In this document: positions 51,538-60,495 of the stretch, in pieces
How positions within the stretch are numbered: position 1 is the first letter of the stretch
Layout of the letters: every line of letters starts with the position of its first letter
From: Candidatus Melainabacteria bacterium
Lineage (GTDB): Bacteria > Cyanobacteriota > Vampirovibrionia > Obscuribacterales > Obscuribacteraceae
Reading direction: 5' to 3'
Assembly: GCA_003151275.1 (NCBI GenBank)
Contig: PLXC01000159.1
Span: 337,906-401,905 of the forward strand
DNA length: 64,000 nt
Made by a program: the position numbers and the translations under genes
The notes under the pieces: generated by a model
What the model was told of the DNA's origin: nothing
Seen by the model: only the letters and a program-made list of their open reading frames with translations
Database searches by the model: none

Positions 51538-54297
51538 ATGACAACGCATAATCACGCAGCCGTTGCGGCCGAACAGGATGTGCCGGAGTACAAGCTCCCC
51601 ACTTCCGTGGTTCCGCTGCACTACAAGATTCGCAAGACGCCGAACTTCGGCACCTTCACCTTTGACGGCACCGTCGAAATTGACATCGATGTTCGCCGCC
51701 CGATCAACAGCATTCAACTCCACGCCAAGGAGCTGAAGATCACCTCCGCCTACGTCATCCACGCCAACGGCACCCGCCTTGACGCGCTGATGACGACCGC
51801 TTCGGTGAAGATCGCTGACAAGGACACCTCCAAGTACAGCGACGTCGAGTTCGCCAGTGCTGCCACTCTGGATGCCGAAGCCGAACGTGCTACGTTCAAC
51901 TTCAACGGCACTTTGGGCACAGGCGCCTGGAAGCTCTTCGTCACCTACTCGGGCAGCCTTGTGCAGCCGAGCCTGGAGGGTTTCTATCGCAGCAAGTGGA
52001 CTGATAACGCCGGCGTCGATCACTGGATCGGCACCACGCAGTTCGAGGCCACCCACGCCCGTCGCGCTTTCCCTTGCTGGGACGAGCCGGCTCTTAAGGC
52101 CACGTTCGACATCGAGCTGGTCGTCGACGACACTCTGACTGCCCTCTCCAACGGGCGCATCAAGTCTGAGACCCCGTTCGATGATGGCATCCGCTACGTC
52201 ATCCCGGGACCGACCTACAAGCTGGTCACCTTCCACACGACGCCGAAGCAGTCCACCTACCTGGTGGCATACTGCATCGGTGAGTTCGAAAGCTCCGAGC
52301 CCGTCTTCGTGCGTGGCAAGGAGATTCGCATCTGGTCCATTCCTGGCCAGAACCACCTGAAGAGCCTCGCGATCAAGACTGCCGCCTTCGGCGTCAAGTG
52401 GTTCGAGATGTTCTTCAACCGTCCGTACTTCGGCGGCGACAAGATTGACATGATCGCCATCCCGAACTTCCGTTCGGGCGCTATGGAGAACACCGGTCTG
52501 ATCACCTACCGGGCCACCGCGCTTCTGGTCGACGAGCTCAAGGCGACGATCCAGGAGAAGAAGCGGGTTGTTGAAGTCGTATTCCACGAGCTCGATCACC
52601 AGTGGAACGGCAACGAGGTCACCATGGCATGGTGGGACGGTCTGGGACTGAACGAGTCCTTCGCCACGATCATGGCTTACCTCGTCATGAACGAGTTCGA
52701 GCCCGAGTGGGAGATCTTCAACGACTTCGGTCCCAAGCGTGCCGGCGCCTTCGCGCTCGACTCGCTGAAGACCACGCACCCTGTCTTCGGCAAGGTCGGA
52801 CACCCCAGCGAGGTCGAGCAGATCTTCGACACGATCACCTACGAGAAGGGCGGTAGCCTGCTCTTCCAGATCATCCAGTTCATCGGACTGGACGTTTTCC
52901 GCACCGGCATGCGCATCTACATGGAGCGTCACGCTCTCGGCTCGACCGAGGTGACGGACCTGTGGGACGCGCTCGAAGAGGGCTGCAAGGCTCACAAGAA
53001 CACCACGCCTGTGCGTCAGATCATGGACACCTGGATGCTCACCCCTGGGCACCCGGTCCTGACCGTGTCTGAGTCCGACAAGCCGGGCTTCGTCACGTTC
53101 CGTCAGGAAAAGTTCCAGTTCCTTCCCGAAGGCAAGAGCGACCAGCTCTGGCCGATCCCGGTGCACATCCGCTACGCCACTGCCTCAGGTGAGGTGAAGG
53201 AGGAGAAGTTCCTCGTCACCGACCGTGAGCAGACGGTGTTCATCGACAAGGACTTCAAGTACGTGGTCGCCAACGCCAGCGGCCCCGGCTTCTACCGCGT
53301 GCGCTACTCGGAAGGGCTCCTGGCCCGGCTCACCGAGAACCCGCTCGCCAACATGCAGGTGATCGAGCGCTACAACCTTGTGAACGACACGTGGGCTGGA
53401 GTGCGAGCCAACCTGGTCAGCTCTGAGACCTACCTGGGGCTGATTGCCAACTTCGGCGGCGAGACCAACCCGAATGTGTGGAGCATCATCAGCGGTTCGC
53501 TGGGACACCTCTACACGCTCACCAAGGGTGACGAGCGCACTGCCATGAAGGCGCTCATCCGCGACCTGGTCAAGCCGGTATTCACCGCGCTTGGCTGGAC
53601 CCCCAAGGCCGACGAGTCGTCTGCTACGCGGGAGCTGCGCGGCCAGCTTGCTGGTCTGCTCGGCACCGTCGGCAGTGACAGCGATGTGCGCGCCAAGGCG
53701 ACTGAGCTCTACGATGCCTGGAAGAAGGACGCTTCGTCCGTCGACCCGAACGTCGTGCCGGCTCTGGTTTCCATCCTCGCGCACACCGGCGACAAGGCCC
53801 GCTACGACGAATTCGTCGGCATGGCCAAGTCCGCCAAGACGGACCAGGAGAAGCTGCGCTTCCTGACGGCGCTGGGCAAGTTCCGAGTTCCGGAGTTGTA
53901 CAACGCTGCCATGGCCATGATGCTGGCGGAGGTCAAGACTGACGACGCTCCGAGCATTCTGGCTTTCTTCCTCTCGACTGAACACGCCGGCGAGCCGACG
54001 TGGGACTTCATGCGGGAGAACTGGGAGAAGATCAACGAGAAGTTCCCCTCGCGTGGCATCGTGCGCATGGTGGAGAGCTGCTCGGCTCTGGACACGCCCG
54101 AGCTGCAGGCTGAGATCCTGGCGTTCTTCGCCAAGAACGAGGTCAAGCAGGGCGACAAGGCTCTCGGTCAGATGCTGGAGCGGCTGGCGGTCAACGTCCG
54201 TCTGCGCCAGAACGAGACGCCCAAGCTGTCGGCCAAGCTGATTCCCGTTGTCGCCACCGCAGACGGTGCGGCGAAGGAGCCGGTTCCGGCCAAGTAA
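51538..54297 (+). CDS. M1 family aminopeptidase, copy 1 of 4
   Basis: 919 residues from ATG 51538, with GGAG eight bases upstream; 23 more codons to 51469 have no SD site. It should release N-terminal amino acids from peptides with one zinc ion, in the cytoplasm since no signal peptide is seen. Substrate motif SGAMENTGLITYR; zinc site H350-E351-LD-H354 with E373 in GLNESFATI, the standard HExxH-x18-E; catalytic Tyr in ITYEKGGSLLF. The motif reads HELDHQWNGNE, not the usual HELAHQWFGN. The long C-terminal helical (ERAP/TRF2-like) domain is complete. Very strong codon bias suggests high expression. A terminator follows. Confidence 0.95.
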   Translation: MTTHNHAAVAAEQDVPEYKLPTSVVPLHYKIRKTPNFGTFTFDGTVEIDIDVRRPINSIQLHAKELKITSAYVIHANGTRLDALMTTASVKIADKDTSKYSDVEFASAATLDAEAERATFNFNGTLGTGAWKLFVTYSGSLVQPSLEGFYRSKWTDNAGVDHWIGTTQFEATHARRAFPCWDEPALKATFDIELVVDDTLTALSNGRIKSETPFDDGIRYVIPGPTYKLVTFHTTPKQSTYLVAYCIGEFESSEPVFVRGKEIRIWSIPGQNHLKSLAIKTAAFGVKWFEMFFNRPYFGGDKIDMIAIPNFRSGAMENTGLITYRATALLVDELKATIQEKKRVVEVVFHELDHQWNGNEVTMAWWDGLGLNESFATIMAYLVMNEFEPEWEIFNDFGPKRAGAFALDSLKTTHPVFGKVGHPSEVEQIFDTITYEKGGSLLFQIIQFIGLDVFRTGMRIYMERHALGSTEVTDLWDALEEGCKAHKNTTPVRQIMDTWMLTPGHPVLTVSESDKPGFVTFRQEKFQFLPEGKSDQLWPIPVHIRYATASGEVKEEKFLVTDREQTVFIDKDFKYVVANASGPGFYRVRYSEGLLARLTENPLANMQVIERYNLVNDTWAGVRANLVSSETYLGLIANFGGETNPNVWSIISGSLGHLYTLTKGDERTAMKALIRDLVKPVFTALGWTPKADESSATRELRGQLAGLLGTVGSDSDVRAKATELYDAWKKDASSVDPNVVPALVSILAHTGDKARYDEFVGMAKSAKTDQEKLRFLTALGKFRVPELYNAAMAMMLAEVKTDDAPSILAFFLSTEHAGEPTWDFMRENWEKINEKFPSRGIVRMVESCSALDTPELQAEILAFFAKNEVKQGDKALGQMLERLAVNVRLRQNETPKLSAKLIPVVATADGAAKEPVPAK

Positions 54298-54335
54298 TAG
54301 CGTTGCCTGAACAAGGCAGCGGTCGCTGAATCAGG

Positions 54336-54372
54336 AGGGTGCATCGAGTACTTCGGTGCACCCTTTCTGTTC
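54336..54372 (+). terminator. Terminator between M1 copies 1 and 2
   Basis: AGGGTGCA pairs with TGCACCCT around a 13-base loop, followed by ttctgttcg. The stem reuses the GGTGC/GCACC words of the recurring palindrome. Confidence 0.75.
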
Positions 54373-54472
54373 GCGTCTTCTCTTTCGGCGGTTAAACTCA
54401 TGGCGTTCGTTCAATCGGGCGCCCTGACTTTAGCTGCTTACTATCTAACTTTCCAAACAAAGAGAGAGTGAT

Positions 54473-57228
54473 ATGAGTTCACAACATCCAGACGCAGGAA
54501 CAGGAATGCCACCACCGAGCTACAAACTGCCCGGCGGTGTCGTTCCCTCGCATTACGCAATTGTTCAGGCCCCGAACTTCAGCACGTTCATGTGCAAAGG
54601 TGAGGTGACCATCGACATCGACGTTCAGGAACCGACGAGCAGCATCACGCTGCACGCCCGCGACTTGATTATCGATGCCGCCTACGTCGTCCATGAAAAC
54701 GGCACACGACTTGATTCCATCTTGGTGCCGGCGACGGTCAAGTTGATCGATCCTGACACCGGCAAAGCGCATGACCACTCGTTCACCAGTGCCGCCAGTC
54801 TCGATCTCGAGAACGAACGAGCCCGTTTCGACTTCAACGGCATCCTCGGCAAAGGCGCCTGGAAGCTGGTTGCTTTCTACTCCGCCAGCATGTTCAGCCA
54901 AGTCTGGAGGGTTTCTATCGCAGCAAGTGGAAAGACGATGCTGGTCTCGACCATTGGATGGCTTCCACGCAACTGGCGGCAACGCAGGCGCGCAGGGCTT
55001 TCCCGTGCTTCGATGAGCCGGCACTGAAGGCCACCTTCGCCATCACTCTCGTAGTCGAGGAGCACCTGACTGCCCTCTCCAACAGCCGCGCCGTCAAGAC
55101 GCGCAAGGTGGATGGCACGATCAAGCAGGTCGACGGCGAAATGGTGCTGGTTCCCGACGCGCCCAAGTGCAAGGTCGTCGACTTCGCACCAACGCCGAGG
55201 ATGTCTACATACCTCGTCGCCTACGCAGTCGGCGAGTTTGAAAGCTCCGAGCCCGTCTTCGTACGCGGCAAGGAAATCCGCATCTGGTCGACGCCTGGCA
55301 AGAATCACCTCAAGACCTTCGCCCTCAAGTGTGCGGCTTTTGGCTTGAAGTGGTACGAAGAATTCTTCAATCGCCCCTACTTTGGCGGCGACAAAATCGA
55401 CATGATCGCCATTCCTGAATTCCGCTTCGGAGCAATGGAGAACACTGGCCTGATCACCTACCGAGCAACCGCTCTTCTGGTCGATGAGGCAAAGGGCACC
55501 ATTCGCGAAAAGAAGCGGGTCGCCGAAGTCGAGCTCCACGAGCTTGACCACCAGTGGAACGGCAACGAGGTGACGATGGCATGGTGGGATGGTCTAGGGC
55601 TGAACGAGTCCTTCGCCACAATCATGGCTTACATCGTCATGAACGATCTGGAGCCGGAATGGGAAGTCTTCAACGACTTCGGCATCGACCGTGCCGGCGC
55701 CTTCGCTCTTGATTCACTCAAGAACACGCATCCCGTGTTCTGCGCCGTCGGTCATCCGGATGAAGTCGAGCAGCGCTTCGACTCGATCACCTACGAGAAG
55801 GGAGGCAGTCTTCTCTTCCAGATTATCCAGTTCATCGGACTGGACGTTTTCCGCAGCGGCATGCGCATCTACATGGAGCGGCACGCCCTGGGCAATACGG
55901 AGGTTACCGATCTCTGGGATGCCCTCGAAGAAGGTTGCCTCAAGCATGGTCTCGACACACCGGTGCGCAAGATCATGGACACCTGGATGCTCACGGCTGG
56001 ACATCCAGTCCTGACCGTATCCGAGACCGACACGCCTGGTGCCATCTTGTTCCGGCAGGAGCTCTTCCAGTTCTTGCCTGACGGGAAAAGCGATCAGATC
56101 TTCCCGATTCCTGTCCACATCCGCTACCAAACTGCGACTGGTCTGGTCAAGGAAGAGAAACATCTGCTCTGCGAACGCGAGCAGACGCTGCAAATCGACC
56201 CCGACTTCAGCTATCTGGTCGTCAACGCTGGTGGACCGGGATTCTTCCGTGTTCGCTATTCAAACCCGCTGCTGGACAAGATCACGTCCAGTCCGCTCAC
56301 CACGCTGCAAGTGATCGAGCGCTTCAACCTCATCAACGACTCATGGGCGATGGTGCGTGCACAGCTTCTCAATGCTGACACGTATCTGACTCTCGTCCAG
56401 AAGTTTGCCAGCGAGCGCAACTCGAATGTCTGGGGTGTGATCAGCGACTCGCTGGAACATCTCTACGGACTGACGAGCGGCGACCGGCGCAAACAGTTCA
56501 AATCGCTGATAACCGGGCTGGTCAAGCCCGTCTTCGAGGAGCTTGGTTGGGTTCCCAAACCAGGCGAATCTTCCGCCACGTTGCAGCTACGAGGTCAGCT
56601 TGCGGATTTGCTTGGCACCATCGGCAGTGACAATGAGGTGCGTGTGAAAGCGTCCGAGTTGTTCGCCAACTGGATCAAAGATCCAAGTGCAGTCGACCCC
56701 AACGTCGTCCCCGCACTTGTTTCCATCCTCGCTCACACAGGTGACCGTAAGCGTTTCGATCAATTCCTGGCGCTTGCGCGCGGGGCAAAGACCGACCAAG
56801 AACGCTTGCGTTTCCTGCGCTCGTTAGGTCTCTTTCGCCAGCCTGAATTGTTCAGGGAAGCAATGTCCTTGATTCTGGCTGAGGTCAAGACCGACGACGC
56901 CCCCAGCCTTCTGGCTGGCATTATCTCCACCGAACACGCAGGCGCCGCCACCTGGAATTTCATGCGTGACCACTGGCAAGTGATCACCGAGAAGTTTCCT
57001 ACCCGTGGCGTCGTCGATATGGTGGATAGCTGTTCTTCACTCGATACACCGGCGCTGCAAGCTGAAGTTCTGGAGTTCTTCTCCAAGAACGAAGTGCGCC
57101 AGGGTGATGTCGCGTTGGCGCAAATGATCGAACGTCTGACGGTAAACGTCAGGCTGCGCGAAAATGAAACGCCGAAAGTCGAGGCTCATCTGGTTGCACT
57201 TGCAACCATCGACGGTGCCTCGCAATAA
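54473..57228 (+). pseudogene. M1 family aminopeptidase, copy 2 of 4, with -1 frameshift
   Basis: The N-terminal frame (54473-55027) matches copy 1 up to GKGAWKLVAFYSASMFSQ, then becomes nonsense. The next frame carries SLEGFYRSKWKDDAGLDHWM, the exact continuation, from base 54901. One base is missing near 54899-54902 (AGCCAAGTCTGG, where AGT CTG GAG should be in frame). The rest to 57228 is intact and has FGAMENTGLITYR, HELDHQWNGNEV with the Glu of GLNESFA, and ITYEKGGSLLF. The 3' frame shows no other damage, so this is a very recent mutation or a sequencing or assembly error. SD agagag precedes the first ATG. Confidence 0.8.
54958..57228 (+). CDS. Intact catalytic part of M1 copy 2
   Basis: 756-codon open frame downstream of the frameshift, beginning at an internal ATG (MASTQLAATQARRAFPCFDEPALKATF) that lies inside the M1 N-terminal domain and has no SD site. 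It contains the whole zinc site and C-terminal domain but lacks about 160 N-terminal residues, so alone it would probably not fold normally. Confidence 0.6.
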   Translation: MASTQLAATQARRAFPCFDEPALKATFAITLVVEEHLTALSNSRAVKTRKVDGTIKQVDGEMVLVPDAPKCKVVDFAPTPRMSTYLVAYAVGEFESSEPVFVRGKEIRIWSTPGKNHLKTFALKCAAFGLKWYEEFFNRPYFGGDKIDMIAIPEFRFGAMENTGLITYRATALLVDEAKGTIREKKRVAEVELHELDHQWNGNEVTMAWWDGLGLNESFATIMAYIVMNDLEPEWEVFNDFGIDRAGAFALDSLKNTHPVFCAVGHPDEVEQRFDSITYEKGGSLLFQIIQFIGLDVFRSGMRIYMERHALGNTEVTDLWDALEEGCLKHGLDTPVRKIMDTWMLTAGHPVLTVSETDTPGAILFRQELFQFLPDGKSDQIFPIPVHIRYQTATGLVKEEKHLLCEREQTLQIDPDFSYLVVNAGGPGFFRVRYSNPLLDKITSSPLTTLQVIERFNLINDSWAMVRAQLLNADTYLTLVQKFASERNSNVWGVISDSLEHLYGLTSGDRRKQFKSLITGLVKPVFEELGWVPKPGESSATLQLRGQLADLLGTIGSDNEVRVKASELFANWIKDPSAVDPNVVPALVSILAHTGDRKRFDQFLALARGAKTDQERLRFLRSLGLFRQPELFREAMSLILAEVKTDDAPSLLAGIISTEHAGAATWNFMRDHWQVITEKFPTRGVVDMVDSCSSLDTPALQAEVLEFFSKNEVRQGDVALAQMIERLTVNVRLRENETPKVEAHLVALATIDGASQ

Positions 57229-57360
57229 CATCCACGCTGAGACAAAAGGCGCAGCTTCAAAGCTGAGCTACAATGTCTTCAGCACATTGACTGACTCCTG
57301 TGCCAATCCAGGCGTGGGAGTCGGTCCTATGTTCGATACCGAAAGGTAGGAGTCTACATC

Positions 57361-59985
57361 ATGTGTCAATTGCATAACACCGAAAGTGGTATCAGTCCGC
57401 ACGTCGCCTTGGACAGTTTCCGTCTGCCCAAGAACGTCGTACCGACCGACTACGAGATCAAGCTTTTCCCGAATCCCACGGGCAAGAGCGGTCGTTTCCG
57501 CGGTGAGGAGACGATCGCCGTTACCGTCAAGGAAGCGACCAACATCGTGTCCTTGAACGTCTGCGAAATCACCATTCAGAAGGCGCGCATCACCAGCGGC
57601 CGCAAGTCCATCAAGGGCACGGTGAGCGTCAACAAGAAGACCGAGGTGGCCACGATCAGCTTCGATCGCCAGATCGATGCCGGCGACTGGAAGCTGCGTC
57701 TCAGCTTCACGGGCTCGCACAACCAGGGTCTGCGGGGCTTCTACAAGTCCAGCTGGGATGATGAGGCGGGCAAGACGCACGTCATCGTCACCACGCAGCA
57801 CGAGGCCACCGAGGCTCGCAAGAGCTTCCCGTGCTTCGATGAGCCCGAGTTCAAGGCCACCTTCAAGATCAGGCTCGTGATCGACAAGAACCTGGTCGGT
57901 CTGTCCAACGGACGCCGGCTGAGCGAGAAGTCGCTTTCCAGGCGCCGCAAGCTCGTCGAGTTTGCGCGTACGCCGAAGATGTCGACGTACCTCACCTGCT
58001 TCATCGTCGGTGAGTTCGAAAGCTCCGAGCCGGTCTTCGTGAACGGCAAGGAAATTCGCATCTGGTGCGTGCCCGGCAAGAAGAACATGACGAGCTGGGC
58101 GCTCAAGTGCGCCGAGCGCGGCATCTCTTGGTTCGAGGACTACTTCGGTGTGCCGTACTTCGGTGGTGACAAGATCGACCACGTGGCGATTCCGGACTTC
58201 GAGGCCGGCGCCATGGAGAACACCGGTTGCGTCACTTACCGCGAGGAGGCTCTGCTCTGCGACGAAGCGACTGCTTCGCACGACGAGCTGGAAAGCATCG
58301 CTGTGACAGTGCTGCATGAGGAGTCGCACTTCTGGTTCGGCGACCTGGTCACCATGTTCTGGTGGAACGGTCTCTGGCTGAACGAGTCGTTCGCGACCTT
58401 CATGGAGAACCTCTGCCTGGCGATGTGGAAGCCCGAGTGGAAGATCTGGGACGGCTTCGGCGCCACTCGCGCTGCGGCGTTGCGGATCGACGGGCTGAAG
58501 AGCACGCACCCGATCGAGATGCCGGTCAACCATCCGGATGAAGTCGACGAGCTCTTCGACGCCATCTCCTACAACAAGGGTGGCTCCGTACTGGACATGA
58601 TCCACCAGTACATCGGCTTCGAGACGTTCCGTCAGGGCATCAGCATCTACCTGAAGCGCCACAGCCTGGGCAACACCCAGACCGGCGACCTCTGGGATGC
58701 GCTCGAAGAGGCTTGCCGAGCCAACGGTTCGGATATCCCCGTGCGTCGCATCATGGACGCTTGGGTGTTCACGCCTGGTCACCCGGTGGTTTCGGTGGAG
58801 CAGGGCAGCAAGCCCGGCACCATCAACGTCACGCAGCAGCAGTTCCAGTTCCTGGGTGAGGAGCAGTCGACCAGCCTCTGGCCGATTCCGCTGATCATCA
58901 AGGCCAAGAACGCGGCTGGCGAGGAGACCAAGCAGACGGTGCTCTTCGATACCGCCAGCGCCACCATCGAAATCGGTGAGGGCTTCCAGTGGGTCAAGGT
59001 GAATGCGGGTGGTTCGGGCGTTTACCGCGTCCGTTACGCCAGCGACCTGGCCCTCAAGCTGACGGCGAACGTTCAGGAGAACCTCTCGGTAATCGAGCGG
59101 TACAACTTGGTCAACGATGCCTGGGCCTGCGTTCGCGCCGGTCTGAGCACGAGCATTGAATTCCTGCAGATGGTGCCGCTGTTCGCCGGCGAGACCGACC
59201 CGACTGTGTTCGGCATTCTGCTTGGCGGTCTGAGTGCGTTGCATCGCATTCTGCCTGAGGAGGATCGTCAGCCTCTGAAGGACATCATCCGCAACCTGTG
59301 CAAGCCGACGTTCGACCTGCTTGGTTGGACGCCGGTAGCTGGTGAGTCTGTCCAGACGACCCAGCTGCGGGCCTCGCTCTTCTCGACCCTCGGCAGGATC
59401 TGCGAAGACACGGAGGTGCGTGCTAAGTCTGAGGAGCTGTTCGCCAGCTGGTTGAAGGACAAGTCTTCGATCGACCCCAACCTGGTTGGTGTGGTCGTGG
59501 ACATCCTCTCCTACTTCGGTGACGAGGCGCGTTACGAGGAGTTCAAGAAGCTCCTCAAGACCGTCAAAACGCCGAACGAGCAGAACATCTTCCTTTCCTC
59601 GCTGTCGGGGTTCCGTCAGCTCGAGCTGCTCAAGCGCACGCTCGAGTTGAGCCTGACCGATGAGGTGAGCGTGCAGGATTCGCCGTACGTGTTCGCCAGC
59701 TTGCTGGGCAACAAGTACTCTCAGGTGTTTGCGTGGGACTACCTGCGTGCCAACTGGGAGAAGGTGAAGACGACGTTCCCGACCAACATGGTGCCGGGAA
59801 TCGCACGGTCTTGCGTCTCCCTCGACACGCCCGAGAAGGCTGCCGAGGTGCAGGCGTTCTTCGCTGCCAACGAGGTCAAGGCAGGTGCCATGGCAGTCGC
59901 TCAGATGCTCGAGCAACTGTCGATCTCCGTGCGCCTGCGGGAGAGCGAGACGACTCGTCTGCTCGCCTATCTCGCGGCAAAGTAA
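57361..59985 (+). CDS. M1 family aminopeptidase, copy 3 of 4
   Basis: 874 residues, GGAG nine bases before the ATG. It contains AGAMENTGCVTYR, zinc site H319-E320-ES-H323 in LHEESHFWFGDLVTMFWWNG with the Glu of LNESFATFM, and ISYNKGGSVLDM for the catalytic Tyr. HEESHFWFGD is an unusual variant that still keeps HExxH. The N-terminal beta domain (FRLPKNVVPTDYEIKLFPN) and the long C-terminal helical domain are complete. Codon bias is as strong as in copy 1. It may differ from the other copies in substrate preference. Confidence 0.95.
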   Translation: MCQLHNTESGISPHVALDSFRLPKNVVPTDYEIKLFPNPTGKSGRFRGEETIAVTVKEATNIVSLNVCEITIQKARITSGRKSIKGTVSVNKKTEVATISFDRQIDAGDWKLRLSFTGSHNQGLRGFYKSSWDDEAGKTHVIVTTQHEATEARKSFPCFDEPEFKATFKIRLVIDKNLVGLSNGRRLSEKSLSRRRKLVEFARTPKMSTYLTCFIVGEFESSEPVFVNGKEIRIWCVPGKKNMTSWALKCAERGISWFEDYFGVPYFGGDKIDHVAIPDFEAGAMENTGCVTYREEALLCDEATASHDELESIAVTVLHEESHFWFGDLVTMFWWNGLWLNESFATFMENLCLAMWKPEWKIWDGFGATRAAALRIDGLKSTHPIEMPVNHPDEVDELFDAISYNKGGSVLDMIHQYIGFETFRQGISIYLKRHSLGNTQTGDLWDALEEACRANGSDIPVRRIMDAWVFTPGHPVVSVEQGSKPGTINVTQQQFQFLGEEQSTSLWPIPLIIKAKNAAGEETKQTVLFDTASATIEIGEGFQWVKVNAGGSGVYRVRYASDLALKLTANVQENLSVIERYNLVNDAWACVRAGLSTSIEFLQMVPLFAGETDPTVFGILLGGLSALHRILPEEDRQPLKDIIRNLCKPTFDLLGWTPVAGESVQTTQLRASLFSTLGRICEDTEVRAKSEELFASWLKDKSSIDPNLVGVVVDILSYFGDEARYEEFKKLLKTVKTPNEQNIFLSSLSGFRQLELLKRTLELSLTDEVSVQDSPYVFASLLGNKYSQVFAWDYLRANWEKVKTTFPTNMVPGIARSCVSLDTPEKAAEVQAFFAANEVKAGAMAVAQMLEQLSISVRLRESETTRLLAYLAAK

Positions 59986-60006
59986 GTAGTAGCCAGCGCT
60001 GGCTTA

Positions 60007-60034
60007 CAGGGGGGTGACCTAGGTCATCCTCCTG
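60007..60034 (+). terminator. 28-base near-perfect palindrome after M1 copy 3
   Basis: Left arm caggggggtgacct and right arm aggtcatcctcctg differ from perfect pairing only by two G-T pairs. A ttcgctt tail follows. It is likely a terminator or transcript-end element. Confidence 0.6.
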
Positions 60035-60108
60035 TTCGCTTGCGCCGTTTCTACTGCACATCGGCATTTATTTGCCGCATTTAAAACGCAAGAAGAAGGA
60101 GCATCGCA

Positions 60109-60396
60109 ATGCTCAAAAAGTTCAGCAACAACCCCGTCTTCCGCTTGGTTGACAAAATCCCTGGACTCCGCCGCAGCGGTACGGCCAGTCTTTCCGACTT
60201 AGCCAAGGCGCTCGGAATCACCCTGGCCCTCTGCTTCCTGATGGAGATTCCGCTGATCATCGAACGGCCGAGGGTTTTCTTGCTCTCGCTGGTCGTTTTG
60301 GTGCCGCTGGTAGGACTGATCCTGCTGGCGCATCCGTTCCTCAGCCATCGGGCAACACTGGGGCAAAGTTTTGGCTTCAAAAAGCGAGTCAAGTAA
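60109..60396 (+). CDS. Small two-helix membrane protein
   Basis: 95 residues, AGGAG seven bases before the ATG. Basic N-terminus, then two TM helices (about 34-52 and 57-77) and a basic C-terminus, so both ends are probably cytoplasmic. It sits between M1 copies 3 and 4. Function unknown. Confidence 0.7.
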   Translation: MLKKFSNNPVFRLVDKIPGLRRSGTASLSDLAKALGITLALCFLMEIPLIIERPRVFLLSLVVLVPLVGLILLAHPFLSHRATLGQSFGFKKRVK

Positions 60397-60413
60397 AGCT
60401 CGCCTTTAACTTC

Positions 60414-60448
60414 GCACCAGCCGGTGCAGCGCCACACCACCTGTGGTG
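60414..60448. repeat. Double palindrome in the leader of M1 copy 4
   Basis: GCACC-AGCC-GGTGC at 60414-60427 is followed by CACC-ACCTGT-GGTG at 60435-60448, 48 bases before the ATG. Confidence 0.6.
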
Positions 60449-60495
60449 CCATCGCCTTTCGGCCACAGGTCGCTCTTATAACGGAGACATCTAGC

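Noticed and set aside
54896..54905. Programmed -1 ribosomal frameshift in M1 copy 2
   Set aside because: There is no slippery heptamer of the X XXY YYZ type at the break, and the three sister genes are read in one frame. A missing base is simpler.
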